Part shown: in pieces, positions 36,201 through 48,200 of the stretch | Numbering within the stretch: the stretch's first letter is position 1 | Layout of the letters: each line of letters starts with the position of its first letter | Made by a program: the position numbers and the translations under genes | Notes under the pieces: generated by a model | The model's database searches: none | Told to the model about the DNA's origin: nothing | What the model saw: only the letters and a program-made list of their open reading frames with translations | Assembly (NCBI GenBank): GCA_038049695.1 | Contig: CP142453.1 | Location: 513,501-577,500, forward strand | Length of the DNA stretch: 64,000 bases | Reading direction: 5' to 3' | Source of the DNA: Cinnamomum chago | Taxonomy: Eukaryota > Streptophyta > Magnoliopsida > Laurales > Lauraceae

Positions 36201-39200
36201 TGTGGCTCCGGTGCGGGTAGACATGCTGACTTGCTGCTGCCTTTTTTTTTTTTGCTACTTGAAACTAGGCCGGGATCGACCTGAACTAGGGCCCAGAAGA
36301 TGGACCGGAACTCAAAGCCCATGAGACCTGTTGCTGAAGAGGCCCATGTGTGGAGTGCCTCGGTACTGGCGCATAGAAGGAAAAAAAAAAAAGGGTTTGA
36401 AACCCTTTCTGTTGCTGTTTGAAGAAAGAAAAGGAAAAGGGACGTTGATGGGCTCTGGTGACTTCGGTGGAGGGGCTGGCGGAGGCGACGCACGTGGCCG
36501 GCGACGAGGACGATGGCGCAGGTGATCGGCGACTGGCACAGTTAAGTACTTTTTTTTTGCTGTGCGGTCGTCTTCTCTTCTCTGTCTCTCTGTTTTTTTT
36601 TTCTTTTCGCTGGGTATGGATGATGGAAGAAACCAAGGGTGGGGTTTGGCTGGTTGTGTGAGGCAGGGACAGGGACAGGAATGGTAGGGGTATGGTTGGT
36701 TCGGTGGGTGGATTTGGAAAAATTGGATTTGATTTGGATGTGGTTGGTTTGCGGTCTAAGGTTTTGGGGATTTTGGGGTTCGATTAGGGTGTGGGTCGGT
36801 GATGGTGGGTTGTCGGGGATTTTGGGAATTGTAGGTTGGATTTGGCAAAGGTGTTCTGATTTGGGGTTTTTGTGGATTTCTGGAAAGGAAGGTGGCTGGG
36901 GTTGGTTTTGGTGGTTGGGGTTAGGGCGTTGGCAGGGAGCAGGGTGGTGGTGGTTGTAGGAGACGTTGGCTGCTGTGGAAAGTAGGGTTGGCAGGGACAT
37001 TCGGTGAGAAGATGAATTGACAGAGAGTAAATCGGATTACCTCGATCGGCGATCGGGACCGGAGATCTGGAACGGATCTCCGCTCTGATACCAATTGAAG
37101 CAGCGCAAGGGAAAAGGAGGGTAACCAACGGGTTATTCCTCAAGCCAGAAGGCTTCTGGTAGGGTGTCTAGGTCTCACACCAAAGACAGAGAGAACATCA
37201 CACGATTGAGAGAACTCAGTTTTCAATTAATTTCTGTATATCCCAAGAGAATGGATTACATCCTATATATAATAGAGTGTCAATCATAATTTTAGTAGTA
37301 ATCGATCTCTACTAAGAACTTCTAATTCTAAGACATTTGAAATTAGAAACTTCCTAACCAAAGTATAGAAAGAAATCTACTAATTCTAGAATTCTACTAA
37401 AATAAGAAACTGCCGATTCAATTTCTTTACTTATGGGCTTGGACTTTGAGCCTTCTGGAATAAACCTTCAAACGGGGCCTAGTATTCTGGCCTGCTATTA
37501 GGGATTTTGGGCCTGAAAGCTTTAATACTGGAAAGGAATTAGATGCATTGTCCATGATGCTCTTAAGGTGCAGTTTCAGAAGGATTAGTCTGAGGCCTTT
37601 AGGATTAAATATCCAGCTCTCTTTCTTCTATCATGATAAATCTTGGTCCAAAACTATATCAATCATTGGGCAGATAAGTGATTTGAACCCTACTTCAGGC
37701 AGATATCTGATTAATGAGGAAGTAATGAGCTTTCTATTAATTGACATGGTTGGATGGTCAGTAACTGCCCAGCCTTTCTTTTGCTGTTGGCTACTGGAAT
37801 TGATGGTGCAATTTTAAAGGTGCATATCAGTTAATTTTTTTAATATATTTATGGTTTTTTTTTAATACTATGGACGATTCTGGAGGTTTTAGCTGTCTTA
37901 ATGCTCCTCAAGAGGTATTGTGTTCTTCTGGACAACTGGTTTTGTATAAAATTGTGATCATGGATTTGGCAACATGTCAATGTTTGCATTGTATGCTTAC
38001 AGGGCAGAGGAAGATGCAAATCACCTTCCTGTTTTTGTGATTAGAGTTTTGGGGATATTTTTTAGAGTATCTGGTGCAATGGGTCATGCACCTTTGTCTC
38101 TGTGAGCTTCTCAAGTCCTGAGAAGAAGCATTTTTATGGGGCTTATCCTTGGTGGCTTTCTTTTGGTTGGTGTGTATGGAGTCTAATAATGGGACATCTT
38201 GAAATACATACATGCTTGGCAGCAGCAACACAAAAGGTTCAACAAAGGTGATCTCTTAGGGCATTAGCCTGTGAAGAACTTCATTGGATGAGTGCTTCCG
38301 GCTTGTGGAGATGTTGGGAATACTTGAATCTAGAGCTAATTTGGGTCAACCTCTCTCCATTTTGGCTGCTTCTGTTGGGCCTGCTCAAGATTAGCTTTTA
38401 TGGAATCCTCATGATGGATTCTGTAATCTGTAGGAGACCGCGGGGAGAGAAGGGGAGTGGGGGGTATTGGAGGGGTGATATTGATATTCACTGAAACGAT
38501 CTTTTTGAAAAAACAAACCAGAGTAGGGGCAGCATGGCAATTCTTTTCCATTCCATCCAATATCTCTAAGGTGATCAAGTTTGTGGGCATTGGAAGATTC
38601 ACTTCATCTGGCATGTGTGGGACAAATGGGATATTCCCTGTATCTGGATCCACAACTGCACGTCGATTCTGTTCCTCATTCATGTCCTGCCTTTCTAACA
38701 GACGGCGGTTGAGAACACTGGAGATTGTGGTGGCATGGAAGAGGCAGGTCATGGTGGGATGTTCTTGTCAGCTTCTAGCCAGAAACATAGCTCCTGAGAA
38801 CGGCAAAATGTTTGGGTAAGCTGGATAGCTAGGCGTATATTGTGGGCTCACCAACGCCAGAAGTCTTCCCAGAAGCTGGACAGCTAGGCGTATATGCTTG
38901 TTAGTTAGTTGCACCTTGGCCTCTCAGTGGCCCCACCGAGCTGATTGCTTGAGTTCATAGGCTACCTTTTCTATCCACTTTTACTTTCTTCTTCCGTCCG
39001 ACTGGACTGAGCCTGTGGGTTGCTTGAGCAGCTTTTGATTGCATTTGGTGTTATCTCCAAGAAGGGTCGGATTACTTCCCTCTCTCCTTGTATATGTAGT
39101 GCATGCAGTAACTATTTAACACTTGGATCAGAGATAATGGTGTTATTGTTTAGCTGCCATGAGCTTGTCCAAATGAGGGTGATCGTAAATATAGTGGGAA

Positions 39201-42200
39201 TACTTTCTCTGCAATCCAGTGGGTTAGCATGAGCCATCATGGTGTGTCCAAAGGCATTGTTAAGGTGTGCGGAGGAAGTGACAACATTAGCTCATGAGGA
39301 AGTTTCTCCTTCGACCAACTTCCTGCCTGACCCCTGCATCCTTGTTTCTTCCCCTTTAGTTTTGCCTAAAGACCAAGAAACTAGGAAATCATATTCCTAA
39401 ATCTGCTATTTATCAGTGCTTGTAGGTAGACATTTTAGTCTGTTATGTCCTCACAAAAAAAGAAAAAAATCACAAAAAAGGTGAGTAAATTGTGTGACCG
39501 GATCATCTTGCTTCTTTTTTCCTAGTTATATTCTTAAAACCTTTAATAGACAATTAGACGATTACGTCATTATGATTACTCAAATCAACCGCCCTTAAGT
39601 TATTTGAGGATTTTTAGTGTTGCACAGAGCTGTAATTTATGCACAGTCAAAATGATTCATTGTAGATATTCAAACTCTTCAAAAAAAAAAAAATCTAATT
39701 TTGATTTTTAATTTTTAATTTTTGAAGTGAGACTTACACATGCCACTTGACCTGCCAATTAAGTTTTCCCCCTTTATTTTTCCTTATTTTGGTTGCATGA
39801 AGATCGGTTTATGCTTATCTTAGTGCTCTTTTTTTCATAATGATTATTTTATTGTTTTTTCTCCATTGCTATCAATTTATTGCGCACACAGAAACATCAG
39901 AGGCATAACATTTCTGAGGATACTTGGCAACAGCTTCTAGCGTTCAGTCGATGTGTACGTGAAGATCTTGAGGGATATGATCCTAGAGGTACTTCTCCAA
40001 GTTCCTTTTTTCTTAAAGGTTTACATGTGAAAGACGAACTTGTATCACAGCTGGATGGTGCTCCTTTTCCCCCCCTTAACAAGGGACTCAAGTCTCAAAC
40101 TCATACCAATGCACACTATGCATGTCCTTGGCCAGCCAAGATACAGTCCGGACAGAAGGTGCTCATTGTCGTAGCTACAAGTTGCAGGCTTGATTCTTGA
40201 TACCAAAAAAATAAATAAATAAATAAAAACTACATGCGAAACATGCATAAGTTTAATCGTATTTCTTCAGGTTGAAGTTTAGTCATCTTATGATCTGAAG
40301 CATGGAGATATGTGCTTACTTGAATTTAGGCTCATTGTTGGCTTTAGCAGGTTCCCTTATACACAGTGACATTTTATTAATTCATCAATTATTTGGTTAG
40401 ATGTAGTGCAAAAGGACAGATGTGATGATTCTACTGGAGTGTGGAGACTAGAGACAACATACAATAAATGTTAGTTATTTGTTTGAGGTTTAGATCTGTC
40501 ATTGCCATGTGGAATTGGCGGACAAGCTGTGAATGCTAAAATTTAGCTTGTGCAGACTTTTTAATGCAAGTTGGCTGCCAAAAAAATTGAGCCAAAATAA
40601 ATGGATAAATAAAATTTGAAGCACAAACATATCGGCTGGCCGTTCTAGGCTAGATGTTTCTTTGTGGCATTCTAATCGGTCTCTTTTGTCAATAGAGCCC
40701 TCCTTGTCCAGGCCCATGCCCAATAGTCACTTATTGCACATGTGGGACTTGGTCAAGCATTGACTGTATATTACTGTAATTGGGAGATCTAATTGCTTGG
40801 ATTAGGGGAATGATAATTGTATAATATCTTTGTTTCCTTTTAAAGGGACTGTAATAGATCTTGTAATAGGATATACATATCTATTTAAGGGAGATCAAGT
40901 CATTCCATGAAGGACACGACAACATTATCCAAAAATCATCATCTTCTTCTTCCTCTATTCTAATCATCTTGCAATTTCTGTGCAAGATGACATCTTTGCT
41001 TGTCTATAATGGTCTCATGCCTTCTTGGCTGGAACTTTTATTTTGGACAGATATGCAGATGCAATTTTGACCGTCAATTGCATTCATTGGAAGGAGATTT
41101 TATTCTGAACATAAATTACAATCAGTCATCATCATCAAAGATGTAGGGTCAGCTTCATGAATTCTGTTTTCATCATTGAATCAGTCATTCCATGATTGTT
41201 TTTTCCATTTTGACATGGCTGGCCGTTTTTGGCTCCCATTTACTTTTGGCTATTGTTTCTTTTGAGAGGCATTGATTGAAAATGTCCAGACTCACAGTCC
41301 TCTATTTTTTTGTGGGTGGTTTTTTTTTTTTTTTTTTGTTTGTTTGTTTGGTTTTGTTGGTTTAGTTTTGGTGGGGGGGTGGGTTTTGGGATGGATTAGG
41401 GGGGTGGGGTTGGGATGGATTACCTTACTGGATAATCTTATGTTCGATTTGGAAAGAATGGAATGTTCTGGTCCTCAATGATCATGGAAAATCCTGAACG
41501 GCTTTGGTTTAGGCTGATTAATGTTTGGATGGCAAATGAGTCCTTATCGAGAAGTTTGGGGGCTTTCTTCAGACATCATAAGGGATAGGGAAGCTTCAAT
41601 TTAGAGAAAGTAAATTGGTTTGGAAGGATAGATTGGACTTATTAGGAAATTGATATTAACAGTGTTTGCTTTCTCTTGATAGGTAACATGGTTTGAACCA
41701 GTGACCTTACAGTTTCCAGTTAGAGAACCTTTGGTGTTGAGTGAGAATTTTGGAATTACAAGGTTTGGGGATGTGCTTCATGAAGGTTGTATTAATAAAG
41801 TTCATTTAGGTTAGGTCCAACAGGAAATAAAGAGTAAAGACTAGTGAGTTGGAAGCTCTAGCTACAAGAGACCACACTGTTTTCTCACATTTTAATGAAC
41901 TGGTAATCATAATTTTGTTCCTGAAAAATCCAACCACAACTGGAAGTTGCCAACCAAATCACAAGCCATATAATAGACTGTAAAGTGCCCTTTTTGGCCA
42001 ATCAATCTTCCACATCATTTGCTTCCCAATTTACACTTGCATGTACTTTACACGCTAAACTTAAGAGCAACTTAAACATGGAAGAGATCCAAGGTTCAAG
42101 GTAATGATGTAGGGTAGACCTCAAAAGCCATGTGTAAGGCCCAAGATAGTTTAGGGATTTTCTTATTTTATTTAATTAATTGTTATTAGTTATTAGTTTT

Positions 42201-45200
42201 ATTTTAATGAGTTGCAATTAGGATAGAATTCTAGTTTCATTAGTTTCCTAGTTTAATTAGGTTTCTTAGGCCCTAAGTTTTCTTTTTCCGATTTATATGG
42301 CATTGTAGACTTGGAATATTCAGAGGGTTGATTGATAGAATTGGGTTTTTCCTTTGAAGTGCGTCCTCATTTATGTCTCTACGGAGACGTGTACATATGC
42401 TTTGGCACTTCCCCGCAAGCCCTAACACTAGGGCCTACATCTGCATCCGGTGCTCATATGGTCTGATCCTCCATAGTTATGGATTTATTTTGAAGTCAAG
42501 CTAGTTGGACTACCCAAACCCTAGATTTGAAAGTTTAATTGTTCAACTGTCAATTTCTTGCCTCAAATCCAGTATTAAGGATCATCCAACTGCTCCGATT
42601 TTGACATTTGTCATAGGCTCCTATTACTAGTGGCTTACTATTAATATCGTCATTTTTTATTTTTTTTTATAGAAGACTAGAACCTCATACAATGTTTCCA
42701 CATTTAACACCTGTGCTGTTAGTATGGAGTTGTTAGCAATGACCAGTTCTAGCAACCAGCAAACACGAAAATTTTACTACAGTAGATTCAGCAGAAGAAT
42801 TGAGTATAGAAAAGATACAAAGGTTGGATCAAGACACAAGGCTATTGAGTATTGAATAACTTGTTAGACTTCAGTAGATGACAAAAAAGAGCTGTCCTTG
42901 ACTCCTTGTTACTAGCTCAATTCACTAATTTATTTCCAAAGTGCTAGCACTGTAGCATGTGGGGAATCACCTAAAAAGACAATGCTGGACCAAGAGGCCA
43001 GGACCACCACTAAATATTTGTGACCTTCAAGATAAGCTCTCAATTCTACATCTTACAACATACCGTACCAATGAAACTTGAGAAAACCATCTAATCTCAC
43101 TCCTATCTTCTCATATAACAATCTCACAGAAATGCCCATATTGCTTTTGTTGCAAGACTGTAACCGCTTCAACTCTTTATGCAGGTGCTTGGCCTGTTCT
43201 CATTGATGATTTTGTTGAGCAAATGTACAGGTTTGATTTCATTCCCCATATTAAGCCTTCTGTTCTAGATTCATTCTTGTCACGACTTGTTTTATCAAAT
43301 GAATTTATTTATTGAGAGCTCTCGTTGCTTTGTTGGATGCTATACAATACCTTTATTTATATATTGCATGTATCATGTATTAATAAGTTTAGGAGAAAAA
43401 ATGCATACACTGGGAACAATGAAATAAGATGAGAGACTGTGAGATGGTCTTAGAAAGAAAAATGAAAATTCAGGTACTGCCATTGTGGTTTCACCTCTAA
43501 ATATATGGCCATTGTGTGTGCCTGTGCCTGTGGGAACCACCTGGAAGCAAGAAAATCATGTTTTGGGTGCGCGTCGGGGATTTGGTGTGTGTGTGTTGTG
43601 GGTGTGGGGGGGGGGGGGCGGGCGGGCGGGCGGGGGGGGGGATTTGGTTTCCTAGTTTGGGAACAGTCCAGCCTGTGGTTCCCCCGTACGCATGACAATC
43701 ATGAGTTTGAAATCTCATCATCTATCCTTGTGCAAAAATGGGAACCATCCAATCAGGCTTCTAAGTTGTCCAAATCGTAGCTGATTTTGGCATGATCAAT
43801 AAGAGGGGCTAATACTCACTACTAAATCAGGGGGTTTGATAAATGTGAATAGCTTGTATTAATCATGGGGTTTGATCAGGTGGCCCATGTGCCTAAAAAA
43901 GGTGCTCCAGATTGCTTCCATGAGAGACGTCCTTAGGTGACTATTCAGATTTCAGACTAGTGCCAATTAGATCCGATGGTGATTCTTATTTTGATTATTG
44001 CCAAATTAGGATGATGGCTGATTTATTGGGGGTTAGTGTATTTTGATTATTTCCAAATTAGGATGAGTGCTAATTTATTGCGGGTTAGTGAGTGTGAGGG
44101 GGTTGGATTTGTTATGGGGTGGGTGTACCACGTGGTGGTAGAAAAGGGTAACCTCTCACACAAGTCCATGAGAGGTACCTCTTTGCAGAACATACCCCTG
44201 TGTATGTGTATATGCACACTATCATTGAGAGAAATTAAGCACTGCCACAATCCATTAGATTGGGGGATAAAATCACCAATAGCCAAAATTTATTGTATTT
44301 ATGGTAAAGGATTATCTACTAGCCTATGGAAATAAACAACTGTGATATAATAGTCCACATGTGCACTCACTTTGATGGTGCCTTGCCTATCTCTACATGT
44401 GTCACTTGCAGCATTGATTTTCTTCATTGAATGGGAGTGAGCATTTAGTGGTGAGTATTGGACCCAGTTTAAGTCTTAATACTGTTTTTACTGTCAATTC
44501 GTGAATCACACTTTTATTACTGGCTCATGTTAAACCTGTATAGATCATTTGGCCTGTATATTTTATTAAGTACACAAGTCTTATGGAGATTCATGAACTG
44601 ACAGTTGAATTCTAATCTTTGAAGATTCATTAGTTTCTTAACTAGATCTTCTGTGTATGCTCTCTTTTTTCTTAATAAAAAAAGGCAGAACACCAATTAT
44701 AAGAGTAAGTGAGAAACTAATGTATTTTCATTAAGAAAAATTGAGAATGCTTAGTTATACCCATTAGAGAGATCTTCATGATTGTTGCTGTTTCTGTTTT
44801 AGGTGTTAGTAGATTCTCGAAGTCTCTTCATACTTCAGCACATAGTTGCTTTGAGATTATTGTAGTTTATACCATGACACTCGGAGTTGAATTTGACTTA
44901 CACGGTTTTCCTCTTGAAGTTACTGTTTAATTGAAGTGGTTGGTTCTTAGCACACTTGGAAGCAGAATCGTACTCTCTATTTATTTTCATATTAAGAATT
45001 TTAACCAGCATAGTGCATAATTGAGTGTCATGGTTGTTGTATTACCTTTACACATATCTTCCTTCTTGACTTTTGCAGAGTGACTGAATCTAACTGCTGC
45101 AGCACACTTAGCGTTTCTTGCGACTGTGGTGACGCAAACAAACAACACCACATATCTAGTCCTCTTCCTGGTAAAATTACAAAACTACATATATAAATAC

Positions 45201-48200
45201 CAAAAAATATTATTTTTATGCCTATATCATTTTTCATTAAATAAAAAAAGTCCACCTTTAGAATGTAAAATCTCACATGTTGACAGACATGCACATAGCA
45301 TATTTTGTGATCTCGTAATAAGGAAAAGGAAATGTAGGGACTTAGATCATGTCAAATGTATTGAGAGCAATGACCAAAAGGTTCTAGTGAAGGATAACGA
45401 TATCAAAGAAAGGTGGAGGGAATATTTTAGCAAACTTTTAATTGAAGACTATATAGGAGACATAAGACTAAGAGAGGATACTCCTTAGCAAGACATACTT
45501 TTTTATGCAAAACTAAGGTGGTGGAAATGAAGAAAGCATCGACATAAAATGAAGATAGGAAAGGCTACACTCCAAAATGACGTTCAGACAGAGGCTTGGA
45601 AATGCGTAGGGAAAATTAGGGTGATTTGGTTAACTATGCTCTTCAATAAAATATTGATGACAAAGAAAATGTCAGAGGAATGGAGAAGAAGTGTTGTAGT
45701 ACGTATATATAAGAGCAACTAAACAAGTGAGATATACAAAACTATACCAACTATCATGGGTTTAAACTTATGAGTCATACTATGAAGTATGAGAGAGAAT
45801 AATGGAGCAGAGACTTAGATAGAAAACCAAGATATCTGAAAATCAATTTGGTTTCATTCTAGGGAGGTCAACAATGAAAGCTATTTTCTGACTTAGGCAA
45901 TTAATGAAAAAATATCTAGTGGAAAAGAAAAACCTACATCTGTTATTCATCGACCTAGAAAAAGCTTACGGCAGGGTACCTAGAGATTTAATTTGGGGGG
46001 TTTAAAATAAAAAGAAAGTTCAAAGAGGTTATATTGAAATTATTAAAGACATGTATGAATGAGCGATAAACGAGTGTGAGAACTACATGTGGAGAGACAG
46101 GTGAGTTCTCAGTAACCATTGGTTTGCACTAGGGGTCAGGCCTAAGCTGGTATCTCTCTACGCTCATTATGAACGAGTTAACTGCTCATATTTAAGAGGA
46201 GGTACCTTGGTGTATGTTGTTTGCAAATGATATAGTGTCGGTGGATGAATCTAGAGATGGCCGAATACAAAACTTGAGAGATGGGTTGATGAATCAAGAG
46301 ATGATGTGAATGCAACACTTGAGAGATGGCCGGAGGCTTTAGAATCTAAAAGGCTTTTTAAAATAAGCCGTACAAAGACAGAATATATGGATTGCAACTT
46401 TAGTGGGCATATACTAAGAGTTGAAACTACTGTGAAAATTAAAGCCTAGCAGATACCACAAAAGGATTCATTCTATTACCTTGGTTTGATAATTAGTAAG
46501 GATGGAGAGATTAGTGAAGATGTCAAACATAGGATAAAAGTGAAATGGTTGAAGTAGAGACTTCCTTCTAGAGTTCTTGTGATTGGCGTATGCCAACAAG
46601 ATTGAAAGAAATTTTTTAAAGGAAAACAATTAGACCAAACTATAACCTATGAAACAAAATGTTGACCAATCAAGAAGTAACATATGCATAAAATTGATGT
46701 AGTAGAGATGAGAATGTTGAGGTGGATGTGTGATAAAAAATAGAAAGAAAAAATTAGAAATAAGTGCTTTCAATAGCATCTAGGAGTAGCATCAATAAGG
46801 GGATAAACTTAGATAACTGCATTTGAGATGGTTTGGGCATGTGTCACGACCCACTTTCCGGGGCCCTGTCGGATATCCGGATCGTGATAACTTGGCAATG
46901 TATACCATTTATTTATCAAATTATTCGCATAAGAGATTTGGCATATAAATCAACTATAATTCCAATTAATTTAAATAAAATCAAACAATATCAATCATCT
47001 CTGAATAATCCAAATCCCTATGTTCTAACTCAAATGATAATGTACTAATCATTAAATCAATTGCTAAATAAAAGCTAAATCTTCTGTCACTCATATGAAT
47101 AATTCTCGTTCTCTCTCTTCAGCCACGCATGTCAAAATCTACGTGCTGAGCGCCATCCTGATTTATCCCACCCGCAGTAAGATTACCTGAATGGGGCAAC
47201 ACAACATCAGTATTACTGGTGAATGAATATTCCTAATTACATAAGCAGCATAAAACATAATATTACTTGGTTTAACATGTTTGAAACAATATATCAAATG
47301 CCATAAAATACATCCATATATATATATATATATCCGTGCCCATGCACCTTACCACGCCTCAAAGGCCTATTGTATACATGTATACCGGTCGCTATGACCC
47401 TATCTCATCGGACACGTCTCCTATGGACCAGCCACTATACGGCTCGGACACTAAGTCCAACATCCCATGTCTAGGACCTCACCATCTCATAACAACCACA
47501 ACTCAATATTATTAACAATTTTCCTCATTTACATAGCAACAGTGTGGATCCAACCCTTACTAAATTCACTGGTTATTGCCCCACTCCAATTCATAATTGG
47601 TATTGATTGGTGAATGGTTGGCCCACACTTTTAAAACATCACATTAAGAATTAATTACAATTAATTGATCACAGCAACTTAATCACCATCCGTATAATTA
47701 ATCATGGCCTAATTAATTCATAGAATTAATCATAATACACATATTCTATGTTCTGGTAAGCCTCATGACTATTTATGTAATTGTATTATAAAGTCCAGGT
47801 ATTATTTACTCTGTCTCTTCCCAGACTGTGATAAAACACCTGTGTAATATACATATATGGAACAGTGGGCCCCACTTGCATGATACATGATCAAACCTAA
47901 TTTATATGGTCACCCAGTGCCCTACATTAATTACCATGGTTCTGATTAATCATCCTCTATCATTATTGGGCTTGCAGTCTCAATAAATTGATAAATAACC
48001 CTTATTGTTAACAAAATTGAAGTTCCTGGATAACTGGTCAGATGGAGACCAGGCCACATGGGACCACCACCATTGGGATCGTCTCTGAGTCTACTTCAAG
48101 ACGTGGGGTCCTAATCCATGATTGGTTTAGTTAGTGGGTCCCACTACCATCATCGACCCACTGTCTGTTTCCCGTCTGTTTCACGCCTGTAATAGTCCAA

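Larger units (their letters stand above)
31943..37500 (-). mobile_element. Ty3/gypsy LTR retrotransposon, internally deleted, antisense in intron 5
   Basis: Two 405 bp LTRs (31943-32347 and 37096-37500) bound a 5,558 bp element, with a perfect 5 bp target duplication GGGAT at 31938-31942 and 37501-37505. On the minus strand the order is 5' LTR, tRNA-iMet primer site, gag, protease, reverse transcriptase, RNase H, start of integrase, polypurine tract, 3' LTR. Gag and protease have frame breaks, and the integrase stops after its first part and runs directly into the polypurine region, so about the last half of integrase is deleted. The LTRs differ at about 13 positions (about 3%). RT/RNase H style recalls chromoviruses of the CRM/Reina type, but no chromodomain region remains to confirm it. 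Confidence 0.92.

Noticed and set aside
36542..37000. Open frames with Pro/Ser-rich or Trp/Gly-rich proteins on both strands
   Set aside because: They lie in the GC-skewed leader of the gypsy element between primer site and gag and have no domain; they are composition effects.
40733..40985. Possible solo LTR of a copia-like element (TATTTAAGGG, TCATCTTCT near the 3' end)
   Set aside because: No paired TG...CA termini or target duplication could be identified.
42130..42660. LTR-like sequence with TAGTTTCCTAGTTTAATTAG
   Set aside because: Resembles retroelement LTRs in style only; no boundaries found.
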